A stretch of DNA of 64,000 nucleotides. Source: Agelas oroides. Taxonomy: Eukaryota; Porifera; Demospongiae; Agelasida; Agelasidae. The notes under the pieces are model-generated. The model did no database searches. It saw only the letters and a program-made list of their open reading frames with translations, and was not told the DNA's origin. Shown here in pieces: positions 36,101 through 48,800 of this stretch. The stretch covers positions 19,065,934 through 19,129,933 of the forward strand of contig OX422183.1 of the NCBI GenBank assembly GCA_949130485.1, given 5' to 3'. The position numbers were made by a program, and so were the translations under genes. Position 1 is the stretch's first letter. Every line of letters starts with the position of its first letter.

Positions 36101-36327
36101 TAATTGCAAAGAAAAGTTTTTACAAGTATTGTGATTGTCAAAGCACAGAGTTGTTGTTGCGTGTATGTCTCCCTTCTACAGCTTCTACAGTTACACCTAC
36201 ACCATCTCCAACTCTGGCACCACCAACTCCAAAACCAACTGAATCACCGACCAACAGTGCAGGGACTGTTGCAGGAGGAGTCGTGTGTAGAAGTCTTATT
36301 GTGATTGCAGTTTTGTTTTTAATGTGA
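27126..36327 (+). CDS. Secreted or GPI-anchored Ig/FN3-like surface protein
   Basis: Exons 27126-27198, 27760-28131, 30473-30754, 32399-32425 and 36182-36327; every join is phase 1 with GT-AG borders (299 residues). Residues 1-24 are a signal peptide with a CTIVLLVFTSLGV core. Exon 2 is one Ig-like domain: CLPCGGQAIFNC, a central LWRIQ strand, then NGTTFQCIAF and VTLEV, with about six N-glycosylation sites. Exon 3 is a Cys-rich FN3-like domain: CNITWDRLRTVSC, then AAYTATITAENECG. Exons 4 and 5 give a Ser/Thr/Pro stalk (TPTPSPTLAPPTPKPTESP) followed by a short hydrophobic end, LIVIAVLFLM, directly at the stop. A hydrophobic tail with no cytoplasmic residues suits a GPI-attachment signal (inference); a short membrane anchor is the alternative. 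It is paralogous to the gene at 39864-51626, whose Ig and FN3-like exons align with it over their length. Adhesion or recognition is the probable role. Confidence 0.82.
28251..28335. repeat. CATACATCATACAT palindrome
   Basis: TCATCATACATCATACATAC is followed by its inverse GTATGTATGATGTATGATGA, forming a strong hairpin in an intron of the Ig/FN3-like gene. Confidence 0.75.
29261..29834. mobile_element. ACCGTATAG-family MITE
   Basis: The left end ACCGTATAGTGGAAAATTTT with a TTGCTGG continuation is mirrored by AGCTAAAATTTCCAATAGAT. Both ends carry inner CACAAAAATAAAAAC segments. Intronic. One end of a related copy is at 11615-11697. Confidence 0.7.
30341..30375 (+). pseudogene. Remnant of a duplicated FN3-like exon start
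   Basis: CCTGCAGGTCCTCCTCAGTC followed by CTTTTCTGTC closely resembles the acceptor and first codons of the paralogue's exon at 44415 (CTGCAGGTCCTCCACAGTCC). It decays after about 35 bases and reaches a stop. It lies only 100 bases before the intact exon at 30473. Confidence 0.5.
32478..33244. mobile_element. CCGTATTCTCT element with TA target site
   Basis: TA at 32476-32477 and 33245-33246 flanks inverted ends CCGTATTCTCTTTAAAATACC and GCTATTTTAGAGAGAATACGG. Inner blocks with CCGGACACTC-type repeats also recur inverted. No transposase frame was seen. A TA target points to Tc1/mariner-like or similar machinery. Intronic, right after the 27-base exon at 32399-32425. Confidence 0.75.
33996..34203. 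repeat. Hairpin MITE, copy 2
   Basis: Same two-hairpin plan as 1011-1190. Here the second stem TGTCGGGCTACGCCCGACAC is almost perfect, flanked by ATCCCTCCCTGGGG and CCCCAGGGAGGGAT. The two copies are about 33 kb apart. Confidence 0.75.
35752..36102. mobile_element. GGCTACTATTCGAGGG element
   Basis: The unit GCGGCTACTATTCGAGGGC occurs four times or more, and the ends (CTTCGATCAGACGCCGC and GCGGCGTCTATTTGAAG) are inverted. A small non-autonomous transposon is the best reading. It ends 80 bases before the last exon of the Ig/FN3-like gene. Confidence 0.65.
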
Positions 36328-36389
36328 AGAAAAACTTAGTAGTATATGGTAAGTGTGACAAATGTTATAGTTGTAGCATGTTTATGAAC

Positions 36390-36395
36390 AATAAA
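36390..36395 (+). terminator. Polyadenylation signal AATAAA
   Basis: AATAAA lies 63 bases after the stop codon at 36325-36327, the expected place for the 3' end of the Ig/FN3-like transcript. Confidence 0.65.
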
Positions 36396-36545
36396 TGAAC
36401 CACGTCTCTCTGAACAAAAGTATGCCTAGATGTTCAGGACACATTGTGGTCAATAACAGCTTCGTTTGGGTGACCAGGAAATGGGAAATGCTATTTCATG
36501 CACAAAATGTAGCCAGGTGGCTTGCCTCGTCTATACCATCCCATA

Positions 36546-36644
<99 letters not shown>

Positions 36645-36656
36645 CACACACACACA
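36546..36656. repeat. CA microsatellite
   Basis: (CA)n of about 110 bases with interspersed CG steps; a second short run is at 36713-36730. All frames across it are artefacts. Confidence 0.97.
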
Positions 36657-37137
36657 TAGGTGTACTCTGCACTGGATTCAAGCACCACACCCTCCCCCTT
36701 ACCCCCGCTCCCCCCACACACACACACACATACATTCACTCATAGCTATATGTTTTCCCTCATTGAGTATTTTGTTTATGTATGTGCTTAGATCTACATC
36801 CTATTTATGCATGTAGCCATGTACTTAACTCACAGGAGTGTGCACAGTTACTAACTGCACTGGAACTCAGCCATCATATTCTCTGTACCTTTGTCTGGTC
36901 ATTTTCCATTTTGGTTTATGTTTTGATTAGTAGCTTAGCTTTACCATCATCTCATAAAAGAGTGCCCACCTGCTAACAGAGTAGCTACAATGGGGTCAAA
37001 GTTTACTTGAATAAATGCCTACCCTTATGCTGGCTTTGTGTGGATCTTGTTATGTCAGACTTTCATACTCATGAAAAAAAAATTATAAATGTCAACTCAT
37101 TTAACTTTTGACTAAATTCCTGCACGCAAACTTGGAT

Positions 37138-37201
37138 TAGCCTCATTCCCAGGCCCTGTCTGAAAAATCGATTTTTCAGACAGGGCCTGAGAACGAGACT
37201 A
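37138..37201. repeat. Minimal TAGCCTCG palindrome
   Basis: 64 bases that are nearly one perfect hairpin: TAGCCTCATTCCCAGGCCC, then CTGTCTGAAAAATCGATTTT at the turn, then the inverse ending GAACGAGACTA. Flanks AACTTGGAT and AACTTGCAC partly match. Confidence 0.75.
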
Positions 37202-37536
37202 AACTTGCACCTCAAGAGTGTGCTGCATATCATAGTTCTAGTTGGAAAATAGACTGGGACAGCTCAGAGCCCTCCATGCATCATGTTTGGTTTATAAAGA
37301 TGGACCATCTGAGAGTAGCATAAACCTATAAGTCTGTCTTCTTTTTGGCAGCAAACAATCCTACCTTAATCTTAGTCTGTGATCAATAATGCACAATTTA
37401 AGTGTTGGTGTATTGTCTGTTCCATGGCAACCTACTGTGCACTGTAAGTAAGCTCTATGCAATGAGAACAAACTACTTACGGTGGTATACACATTGAAAT
37501 GTGCACCTTATTTACTGACTTGCACAAAATACTAGC

Positions 37537-37595
37537 TAGCCTCATTCCCAGATTCTTGTATGCCGCTCATGCAAGAGAGCCTGGGAACAAGGCTA
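37537..37595. repeat. Minimal TAGCCTCG palindrome
   Basis: TAGCCTCATTCCCAGATTC and GAGCCTGGGAACAAGGCTA are inverted ends around about 20 unrelated bases. Confidence 0.7.
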
Positions 37596-39752
37596 CTTAT
37601 ATCTGCTTACTTGTTTCTATTATACTAAATTTCTAACCTGCCTATATCTCGAGACAAATTACATCATCTATACAAAATGTTCCATAGCACATGTATACAA
37701 AAACGAGGGTGTGTGATGCTACTGGAGAGAGTGGTTACTTTTCATGAGTTTTGTATATCCTGTCGTGTGTCTGTATGTATTCTTCTCACTTGTCTAACCA
37801 AGTAAGAACTGAAAAGAAATTGTGCATGTGGTTCAGTGCATATAAGTGAGTTAGTCACATTTAGCAACTACATGAGTTTTTTTTTTAATATTCAATAACA
37901 ATTGATCTGATTGCAGATCTAATGGATGAGGAACTGCCTGGTTCAGAGTGAAGTACCTATCACATTGTCATCAAAGCTACTGTGGACATATAATTAAATG
38001 GGTGTGTTTAAATAGCTATATAGGCATCTTAAGTGCACCATGCAAGTTACATATACAGCAATCCAAGTTATAAGCGTGGTATAGGTACATATGCAGACAG
38101 TTGGAAATTCCACAGGATTAATTAACATACACACAAAAGCCTTCATGTAAGGGACACAAGGAGTATCTACTCAGTGAAAGACACACATTCTGGAGCCACA
38201 GTTAAGTAGCTGACTGTAATCTTAACCTCACAGAAGTGAAACTAGCTGCAACTAATGATTACTTATCATGTTCTATATCAACAAGAAGAAACTCTAAAAG
38301 GTGATATTTTCAACTTCCTCTTTGGAAGGGCACAAAAAAAAAAACACCAGTGCTTTTTGAAGTACTGCATTAACAATGCATTGGACTTCAGTTGGAATAC
38401 GAAGCAGTTACATGCTTTATTAAAAACGTCAAGCCTCACAGTTAGCTAATATCCCTGTTTTGCTGTTAATGGGCTCATTGGTGTAACAGCATAATCTCCA
38501 TGGTGTACAGTATACAGGAAGTACAGTGTTCTTCATCACAATTGGTCCATGTTGCATTGGTAGGGAAATGGGAACTGTACTCTATCCATACTGTACAGCA
38601 GATTTGACATAGGAGTTAGACTGAGGCACAAGTGCAAGTGACTTGTGGACAAGTAGCATACCAATGGTTATTGTTCATGAGCTGCTGTTTACAACTACGT
38701 ATCTGTTGTAGAGATAAATTCCCAGGGCAGGCTCATTCATGGGGGGTAGGGTTAGGCTAGGGTTAAGCTGCATGGGCCCACACAGTTTGCATGTGAAGGG
38801 GTATGCTTACACAACTTGTCTCATTCTGACAACACAACGGTAGAAAACTGAAGTTACCTCTTTGCAAAAAGCAATCTAGCTAGTGGGAAAAATTAATCAT
38901 CCTGGCGTACACAGTTTAGCTATGCGTCTCCTCTCAATTGCTTCAGTAATTTTTAATTTATGTGTGGTCACTTTCACATTCCAATGTAGTGTTTACAACA
39001 ACATTGTCATGTTTTTGATATCAATGGTTTAGATGCATGATTGTTGACATATGGATGTGGAAGGCCTGGGTCCAATTTTCAACTATATACATGTAAAAAA
39101 TTTAAAAAACAAGCAGTTGCATCAATGTCAGGTCAATTGTACTGCATGCTAAAGTGCATGACAATAGGATAATTAATTGCTGCTGGGCCATTTTCTCTGA
39201 GAGTTTACAGGTTATGCACCACTACTCCCCTACCGAGCCATAGTGGGGCAAGGTGGGGATTTGACTAATTAAAATGTCAATTGCCCCTATAGTGGGGCAG
39301 ACCCTGTAATCAAATCCCCTCAAAAAAAAGGAGGAGATTACTGGAGATTTGTCCTCAGAGGAAATCAAAGTCCCAACTATAGAGGCACCCTCCTGCCCCA
39401 TAAGGGGGTAGTGGGGCATAACGGTGCATTACTGGAATGTTGTACTGGCTAGAAGGGAGTATATTGTAAAGTATCATAGATTGTGACTTCTAGTAGAGAC
39501 AACAAACACATAATTCTTGCTTTCATGTGTTTAGTCTACTGACAGCACATAGCTATATAGCAAGTTTTTTTGCCGTAAATCACCCAAGGGATGGTGTTTG
39601 CAATTGCAGCATTTTGACAGTATATCAGAGAGTATCAGTTACGAGAGCCTTGTCCTTGATGATGAAGGCTCTTACATATACCTGTATACTACCCATTCGC
39701 GGGGGCGTGGCACGGTGCACGCCCATCAGCGATTCCGTGCTAGTATGATGAC

Positions 39753-39783
39753 TAGCCTCGTTCCCAGGCGCGGAACGAGGCTA
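39753..39783. repeat. 31-base TAGCCTCG palindrome
   Basis: TAGCCTCGTTCC and GGAACGAGGCTA sit almost back to back around CAGGCGC. GTATGATG on both sides suggests a target duplication. It is the smallest family member seen, 80 bases before the start of the multidomain receptor gene. Confidence 0.7.
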
Positions 39784-39863
39784 GTATGATGTATGATGAC
39801 GTTCAGAGTTTTCACCGCTACACGCTACGCGCCCATCTGACAAAGGTGATCGCTACAGTACTG

Positions 39864-42800
39864 ATGGCTTACATTTTTACCGCATACGCTCTGATCTTCC
39901 CTTCTATCTTCTTATGGTCTCTGCACACAGTCATCACTGTGGAAGCACAGTGTAAGTGAGTGGGCCCAGATAGCTAGCTAACTAGATAGATAGGTAAATA
40001 AAGTTTCATAATTTTAGCAACTAGACTTATAGTTACTGTATCCATTGCAGAGTAGATAAATTCTTATTCACGTCCTGTCAGAATAAACACTAAGATTAAA
40101 AGCATATATATTGTGCCAGTGGAAGGTTTTATCACTGCACAGAGTTAGCCCGTTTTTCTTTTTGCCAACACTGGGCCTTCCGCAGCTGTACTCGTGTGAA
40201 TACAATTTTGCAGGTTTTGACATGCACGAACATGGCCAGTCTGACCAGTGTGTTTATATTGCTGTAATAGTATGCATCAAATATCCAGTGAGTGAAGGGG
40301 CCAAGGCAGATTCTCAAAACATGTTACAGCTATTGGCGCCTGTGAAATTTTTCTAAACCTGAAATTGAAAACCTAGAAGCTGCTTAGATGAGCCATTTGT
40401 GAGGCCATTTGTGGTCATTTCCTAGCACTGTTCAAATAGCTTACAATGGTATTGTACTGCTTCCTCCTTATCTTGCAACTTTCTGGAATATTATTGTTAC
40501 TCATGCGTGCGGTCATTGGGCTTTGTGGAGCTCCCCCTTACAGTTCTACACAAATAAGTCAATTAGTGGTTTTGCTTCCCTTTGAACGGAAGCAAAACCA
40601 CTAATTGACTGTGTAAGGATTCACAACCAGCTGGCGCGGTTATACCTAATTGCATTTGCAGCTTCTGTTCAAGACTACAGTACTATATACACTTCTGTTC
40701 AAGAAAAGCTCAGTAATAAGTTATCCCATTCATACTAGGGGTACATGACATGCAGCAAGCCTCGCTGCAAAGCAGAGCCTGGCAACTACAAACATGTGGG
40801 AATGAAATTGTCAAACATAAATAAATGAAGTAGCAAATGTACGTAGGTGTTACTGTGTGTTTATTGAAGTTCATGTAATCCTAAAAGTCTCTCATGTAGG
40901 CGCCGTGTTCGGGAAATTGATTCCAACCGTTGAAATGACATAGGTTGGATAAGAAGTGTTGAGTTTTATATTCATTTACTTCACTTTCTTTGCATTGCCA
41001 CTATACTGAGTGGGGTAGACACTAACTTTAATCATAGATAATACAGTACTGCGTACTGTATTATCCATGCTTCAATGACTAAGTGACAGACTGCAATACC
41101 CGAGAGTCTTTGAACAGCAGCAGTTGAATGGCCTTCATGGAACAGTGCATGACTTTCTTTCGGTAGCGTAAATCCCCACAATAGAGTCCAGAAACTGCGC
41201 TGATCACTGGAAGTCAAGCTAGATTGCTACGCGGAGCTCGCTCAATACCATTAACCGACCGATAGAAGCTTGACTGGATGTTCACTACGAACTTGTTCGC
41301 TTGCTATCGCCATCTAGCCTCGAGGTCAAGAGCGATGGACGTCGAGCTAAAAATACCTTGCTCGATCGCTTACGTATTTACTCACGCCCAGTAACAGATG
41401 AAGATCACGTGTGCCAAACTTGTGGGGGGGGGGGGCCCCAGAGGCCAAAACCGTGACATACATTTGACGTTCCCGGGGCCGAGACTGCAATGCTGTATCA
41501 CCGCGTGACGTCACCACTGAGGCACACGTCACGATTACCAAGCCTCGCTGCGCTCGGCAATTACAGGAAATAAAACTAGTACTGAGACATGCCTCACATT
41601 TTTTGCACGTGCATTTGGAAAATGTTCACTTCCCCACACCAGTGGATGGAAGCATCATATTAGTTTTCTCAATCAAGAGAAAAAAGCCACAGTGGCCAGA
41701 GTCCCTGTCAATGAATAGTCTACTGCTTGCTCAGCCTGAGCATCTGTCTAGTTAATGAGAAACTATTAGTTGAATGCAAGCAGCTCTCTGACACTCTGGT
41801 TCCAGCACTGCAGGAATTGTGCTACATACAGGGATGAGACCAATGTTTTGATAATCCTCTTGAGAATTATGTGGCTTTATGGTAAAGTGAAGCAATCACT
41901 AACAGAACAATCCAGCTTGCACTGTTGACTCTGGGTTCATGTTTGCTGGTAAAATTAAAAGACAAGGTATTACTTTGTTATTGTTCTCCAGCATTCCAGG
42001 TGGTTCCCAGAGACACCTGTGTCCCCTGTGGTGGATCAACTGTGTTCAACTGCAGCACTACTGCACCTACCAACTTAGGAGGCGGAAGAATAGTGAATGG
42101 AGCTGGTGGTCAGATGTGGAGGATCCAAATACCAGATGGCACAGTGATATCTCTGAGCTCAAGCATGCCTAGCATGGTGCCTGCAGGCTATGAATTAATC
42201 TCATCCTTTTTGAATCAATATACTGGACTCCGGTTGCTCGATACAAATTCAACTTGGAATGGAACCACTTTCCAATGCATAGCATTCACTCCAGCTGATA
42301 CAAGAGAACAAAATGATTCAGCTGCTGCAGTTACACTGGAAGTTGGAAGTGAGTACAGAATTTTTTTCAAAATACTGCCATTCTGTTTGGTAGCCACTCT
42401 CAAATATCTACTGCAAGCACACTTGCAGTAGTCACTTCCCTTAACTAATAGCTGCACATAATAAAATGCAAAGGGTTAATTTGCATACAATCCAGTGACT
42501 CAATGAGTATACTGATGAATGTGACAATGACATTGATATGGAATATCTACAGAAGTTCGGAGATGGAGAGTGCATGGGAGATGATAGCTGGCAAAGTTGA
42601 GGAGAGTTTTGATCATCACAGTCATTATACATTTGACCTACCATGTGCATAATAGCTATTGTAAAACTCATGTTATTATTCAAAGCACTCACAATTTGCA
42701 AGCTTGCATAAGCTGCTACGTATGTAATTATTGACTGATATGTATTATCGACCAGTGGAAACGGAGAATCTGATATTTTACATAGCTAAATGTCTGCATA

Positions 42801-45800
42801 AGTGTGTAGTGGATGAACAGCCTTTTTACTTCCAGTCAGTGCATTGTACGAATTAAACAATCGCTTTGTGCTGACTATGGAGTTTATTTGCAGGACAAGG
42901 GCATGTGCTTCAGATTTGCAAAAGACTGACTTGAACCAGAACTATCATTCGTCAAAACTAACAGAAAAAGGCTCTAGCGGTTAGGCAGGAACTCTGAGGC
43001 ACAGCATGCAGCACTCTACTACCATTCGTCTAGCCATGGCAAAGGTTCATCCTGCCGAGTCAGCCATATCTCTGTTAGCTGTTAGTTGTTTCATAGCTGT
43101 TTCATAGCTGTAGTCATTCAATGGAGCTGTTTAAATACCTGTCACTGACTGTATGGCATGTTATTTTGCATGAGTCATATTTTTGTGTTCATTTGACTCT
43201 GCTCTTGTGGATTACCAGGTGCCAGGATAACAAAATGGTATGCTGATGTTTTAACTCCTTTCAAATTTATATACAGCCTGGAATCTTGCCACTGGTCGAT
43301 AACTGATAATACTAAAATGTATGGGCAGTCGATAATACATACAGGTGGTTGATAATTGGTATGTGAATAGGATTTTGGAAGCACTTTGTCATGGGTGTGT
43401 ATGCACTATAACCTGTTTAGAAGGAGTTATTGTTATTCAAGAGAGATTATGCTCTCGGTTGGTGCAAGATCCAAGTTCCCAAGTGATTCCTGGACTGAGA
43501 TATAAAGACAAGTGCAAATATGGTTGATAATTAGCAGCTTACGCTACTTGAGCAAAAGAATAGAAAAGCAACATCAAACATGTACTACAGATGTTCTGTG
43601 TGGGAGTACCAACAGCACACTGTTGTTCTCCTCTGTTTCACTTGCCAGTATTCACAAAGAGTGAAGAGTTTATATATCATCTTCTAGTCTTGAGTGGCTA
43701 ACATGCCCACGAAGGAGGGTGGTTGTTGAACATTTAGCATTTAACCAGCTCATTATCCAACCCTGAATGTATCCTTCAAGGCCTGTTCTCTGAATATCTC
43801 ATTAATCTAACTATTATTGTAGTGATAACAAGTTTCAGCCACACCTACTATTGTGTGTGGCATTTCTTCAAAGGTAGGGTATTGTTATATGGTCACATCA
43901 TTTATTGGTTATACAATAAGATTCCAGATCCAACTTAATCAATATCCTGCCTACCTCTCCTCTCTTGGGGGTAAGACTTTGTCCATGGGACAATACCTGG
44001 AGGCTCCGCCCCCAGTAATTTACCCCCAAGGTTCAGACAATTATATTAGGGGGCAGGCTAATTACTGATTGCATGTACCTAATGCTAGTAAACCGCTATT
44101 GAGTAGCTATAGCCCTCCATTAATTAGCCCCAGCTCATCCCCCAAAAGAAAGGAGTGATGTACAATGCATGGGTTACAGCCAGCAGCACTGTATATGCAC
44201 AGTAAGGAGATTACAGTCAGGGTCTGCATTGAAGTAGCAAGTAACTTACACAAACAGGGAGATATTGCATGCCTCAAAATTAACACAAAGAGGGTGTGGA
44301 ATTAGATCTCAGAGATGAAGCTGCTGGTCTCATTTTTTTATCTTTTGTTGTAGGCCAGTACGTGGCCTGGTAGTGCATGAAAGCAATGTTCTATAACTAC
44401 TTGTTTCACTGCAGGTCCTCCACAGTCCTTTTCCTGTCGATGTCAGTGTCCAGATGTGCATTGCTCAGGCACCTCAGACCGGTGCACTATAACATGGGAT
44501 AGACTTCGCACTGTTTCCTGTATCTCACTGCAATTCAATGTTTCTCTGACACTACCAGATGGAACATCTGTGTACAGGGAAAGCTTTGGTCAGAGTATCA
44601 CCTCAACTCCAACTATTCCTCTAGACCCAGATACTGTGTACTCAGTTGCTATAACTGCTGGGAGTATATGTGGCAATACTACTTGTTCTGCACACTGTTC
44701 TACAGCTTCAATAGACAGTAAGAATGCAGTTGGCTTGTTATGTATGTGGTTGTTGGTATGTTGATATGCTACTCACTAGCTTGCTGTAGTATCACACTTA
44801 ACCATGAGCAAATACAATTGCTACTACCACTAGTACTACCACCAAGTGGCAATGAATACCATGTGTGAATGTGTATATGGAAGCAATACTTGGGTCTTTT
44901 ATAGGAAAAGGGCCCTTAGGGAGATAATTTATGAATACTCAGTAGCTCTAAGTATGTGAAATATGAAATTTTTGACAAAACTTATTGCAATTTTGAGTTG
45001 CCACAATCCAGTATCCACATGGCATGTGGAATGCAGCTGTATTTCTGTGTAAGTTGCCTAGTTATAACTGTAGAACATTTAGTAGTGTCACCATTTTACA
45101 TGTTTATATGAGCTATAGCTACTACTAGTGGTGACATAAGCATTCTAGCATGTGAAGATGAAGCGCACTTAGCTGCATTCACTGAACAGGACGAGGAATC
45201 CTATGGGTTTGCTTTGGAGGACCTATAGGAACACCTATTATATAGTCAGGAGATTGTGATGATGTGGATATTGGGAGTGAAGATTAATTGGATTCAGCAC
45301 TGTGATTGCTAGAGTTGGTTCAAATGAGGATGACCAGCCAAATGTTCTTATGCAATTTTGACAATGCAAGGAAACTAGCGTAAAAAAAAAAAAAAAAGCT
45401 TGAGAGTGGACGTGCATGCCCAAACAATTGTTAAGTCAATTTCCTGAGGACAAGATGTACTCAATTCAATTGCAAATGACTAAGCTAGATGAACCAGAAT
45501 GTGACATGCACACATGCACACATACCCACATCCAGCACAAAACATTTGTGAAACTTCATGCATAACTGCTATTTCTTAAAGTTGTCTTTTGTACAGAGTT
45601 GGTTTTAAGAAACATAACTTGGTAATCTTCAAGAAGCATTCTTTGCCAGGGAGATGTTAAATACTAAAGTATAGTTTGGTGCATATTTCAAGAAATTACC
45701 CTAAAGACCCTTTTCCTATCAAATGGCCCAACTGTCTTATAAATTATACGGCTTGGCCACTTCAAGTTATTTTTAGGCCACTATGAGGGTCACACATGTT

Positions 45801-48800
45801 AGAATGTTTTGTCACCTTGATTTACACCTGTTTTGTCTACTCCATTTTCATCTACTTTTTTCATTTCGTCTATACTAAATGTTTTTGAACTACATCTTAG
45901 GGCACTTTGAATTTTGCCCTTTCTGAAGTCTTTCATTACAGTATAATGTTTGTGGGATTATAGCTACCAAAGTTTTGCTTTTTTCAGATGATGAATCAGT
46001 TGACTGTATTAAGACTAAACAAACAGCTACAATCCTACTCTATACATCATTTTACCATCTGTTGAGGGACTTACCTACCACCATCAAAGGACCTGCACTT
46101 TATTGCAACTTTGAAATGCAACTAGACAGATATTCCCATTTTGACGTTGCTAGATGAAGATTCATTTCTTTCCCCCATACTAACACAAACTAAGTAACAT
46201 TATATAACCACTCTTTATTTGCCCACCTGCAACTAGGATAACCACTTTAAAACAACCATTCTGTTTTTACAGTATACAGCAGGGGCGGCGGAAGGTACTT
46301 GAGATTGGGGGGGCACCAATGATGATGCATGCGTAAGTACGCACAGGCTAGGGGGGTAAAAAATTTTTAAAACTAGGTGCTCTGAGATCGCTTCTGAGGC
46401 CATATTTGTACCCAAATGCCACTAGTCCGACTAGAGTACATGGCGGGAGTATAATACCGCCATTCGCCACGATACACGTCAGTCGTCACGAGGCGTTTCA
46501 GTCACTATAGTTGACCTTGTACGTGTCGGGCCTGATGAGGTGGGCATCTTGTAGACGAATTGACGACCTGGACAAGAACGGATTCTACTTTGTACTTCAC
46601 TTTGAAACTAGTGCTCACTGCAAAAGCGGTCACAAAGGTCACCACACTTAACAGCTTGAAGGGGGGAGCACTATGCAGCAAAATCTCTTCAAGGGGGGGC
46701 ACGTGCCCCTGGTGCCCCCCCCCGGTTCCGCCGCCTACGATACAGTATGTACATACATGTGTATACACATACATATACCGTACTGTTAGCTCATCCCCGC
46801 GCAAGCACCTTTTTTTGACAATTCTGTGGGTTTTTTTAGGTCCTCCATGTAATCGCCCGCCATGCTAAATTCTTGTGTAGTGAATCCAAAGTAGTCCGCT
46901 GAGCGCTTGCCCGGGACAATACGGTATATATGTGTGTGCATGTGTGGATATAGTAAAGTTAAACTGTACATTACAAATATATAGCATACATGATGTATTA
47001 CTTCAAAGAGAAGCATAACAACATGACAGTAGACAACGTTGAAATGGCAGTAGATGATGACAGGATATTACTGTCACTTCACATACTGTATATCTGTAAA
47101 CCTGACCAGTATTCCACATGTTACATATAGTTGCTTGCATACCATAATTATGACAGGGCTGTGGTAGACAGCCATCATTATCAGCTGAAAGTGTGGTCAT
47201 ACTCAATCTGGTCAGTCACAAACTTTCTGCTCAGACCTCTACTTCCAGCCCTAAATTCAAGGATTTGTATGGTGTGATTAGTATAATCTCACTTGATAAT
47301 TAGTAGGTCTTACTACATGTACACTGTCAGGGCCAGTATGTCTATATTCTGTGTGAAGTAATATTTCGAAGTTATGTACTTGGTGTTGCAAGCACCAATA
47401 ATAACTTCTAAACTCCTACTATATACTGCCAGTACGTACTGTACACTACTGTCACCATTATCACTACTGTCCCTTTGTCACTACTGTCACTATTGTCACC
47501 ACCATCACTACTGTCACCATGCACTGTCACTAAGTAGTTTGTACTGTTATACTGCTGTCATGGTACTATAGCTTATAGCTATGGCATCCACCAAGGCACC
47601 CTTGTCTACAGTCATCTGCAGTGCTATTGCGGAAACAAACAAAGTAGTAAAAGAAGTGACTGGGTCAAACTCAAAGTTGAAAGGAGCATGTTAGAAGCAA
47701 GCTCATTACGTGTTACTGTCATGCAGTAGCATCCACTCCTCGATAATTTCTTCAACTTGTTACACAAAAAGGAAACATTTTGGATATTAAAATTTGCTCA
47801 ATGTTGTTATTCTGCTTTACAGTACAATTATACAATATTGAAGTTCCCTTGATTTTTTATACAGTTCCTGCAGTTCCCAACAGTTGTAACATCAGTCTAT
47901 CATACAACCAGTCATCAAAGAGGCTTCTGCTCATCAACAGCACCTGGAATACTGTGCCAGTAAGTCATGTGACAAGTTTGAGTATAGTTTTAACAAGTTT
48001 ATTGGTTATGACTTGTACTATGGATAGTGATTTTATTACTGATGAGAAAGGGTGAAGTGAACAGAGCAAACAGCACTTCACAAACTGGCAATTTATAGTG
48101 TACTTCTCCCTCCATGAGGCATGTCTAGGCCCAACTGGGGACATCACACAGTACCTGGTCAGTTTCCAGACTGGGTCTGTTGTGACTACTGAGAATGTGA
48201 ATGTTGCTGATCAGTGCGCAGCTGGGAGGTGCAGCCACACCTTTGAGCCACCCTCAAATCCACCCTCAAGCTATGACAGTGTGTCAGTGGCCGCTGAGAA
48301 TATGGCGGGAGTGGGAACTGCAAGGACATGTACAACACAAACCATCAGTGAGTTATCAGTCTTACGTTACTAGTTTCATGATTGAAGGGTTGTAGTCCAA
48401 ACAACATTTTATTTGGGCAAGCCTGAATGATCCCCATGCTAACAGGAGTACATTGCACACACACTCGTTTGTTTACTTGCTTGCTTGGACCCACCACTTG
48501 CTATAAATGACCACATTCAAACATTTCAGAATGTCCATGTAGCTATACTTCAGCTCAGCCAATGGAAGGCTCTTGTTTTCAGTGGGAGGGAAGCTTGGAG
48601 AGTATTAGGAATACTCAGAACAAAGCCACAGTATATATATAATGTCATTTTACAGTTAGTCTTAACAAAATGGGCTATCGCAGTGCAAGTGCTTGACCCA
48701 TAGATTGGTTGTGCCCAGCATAACAATCTATGAATACACTTATGTGCATGTATGCCATATACAAGGGCTCATGTACTTTTGTGTATAGACAAGACCATCA

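Larger units (their letters stand above)
36396..39863. other. Intergenic region between the two receptor genes
   Basis: No exon is supported. It holds the CA microsatellite, three minimal TAGCCTCG palindromes, and an inverted-repeat element at about 39207-39428 (GTTATGCACCACTACTCCCC mirrored by GTAGTGGGGCATAACGGTGC). Another short telomere-like TAGGGTTAGGCTAGGGTTA occurs near 38747-38766. Confidence 0.55.

Noticed and set aside
36395-36816. Long His/Thr and Val/Cys frames on both strands
   Set aside because: Produced by the CA microsatellite.
45988-46157. Possible extra exon in the receptor gene after TTTTTTCAG, in the right phase
   Set aside because: It runs to a stop at 46155 with no good donor and no domain; the exons at 44717 and 47865 already join in phase without it.
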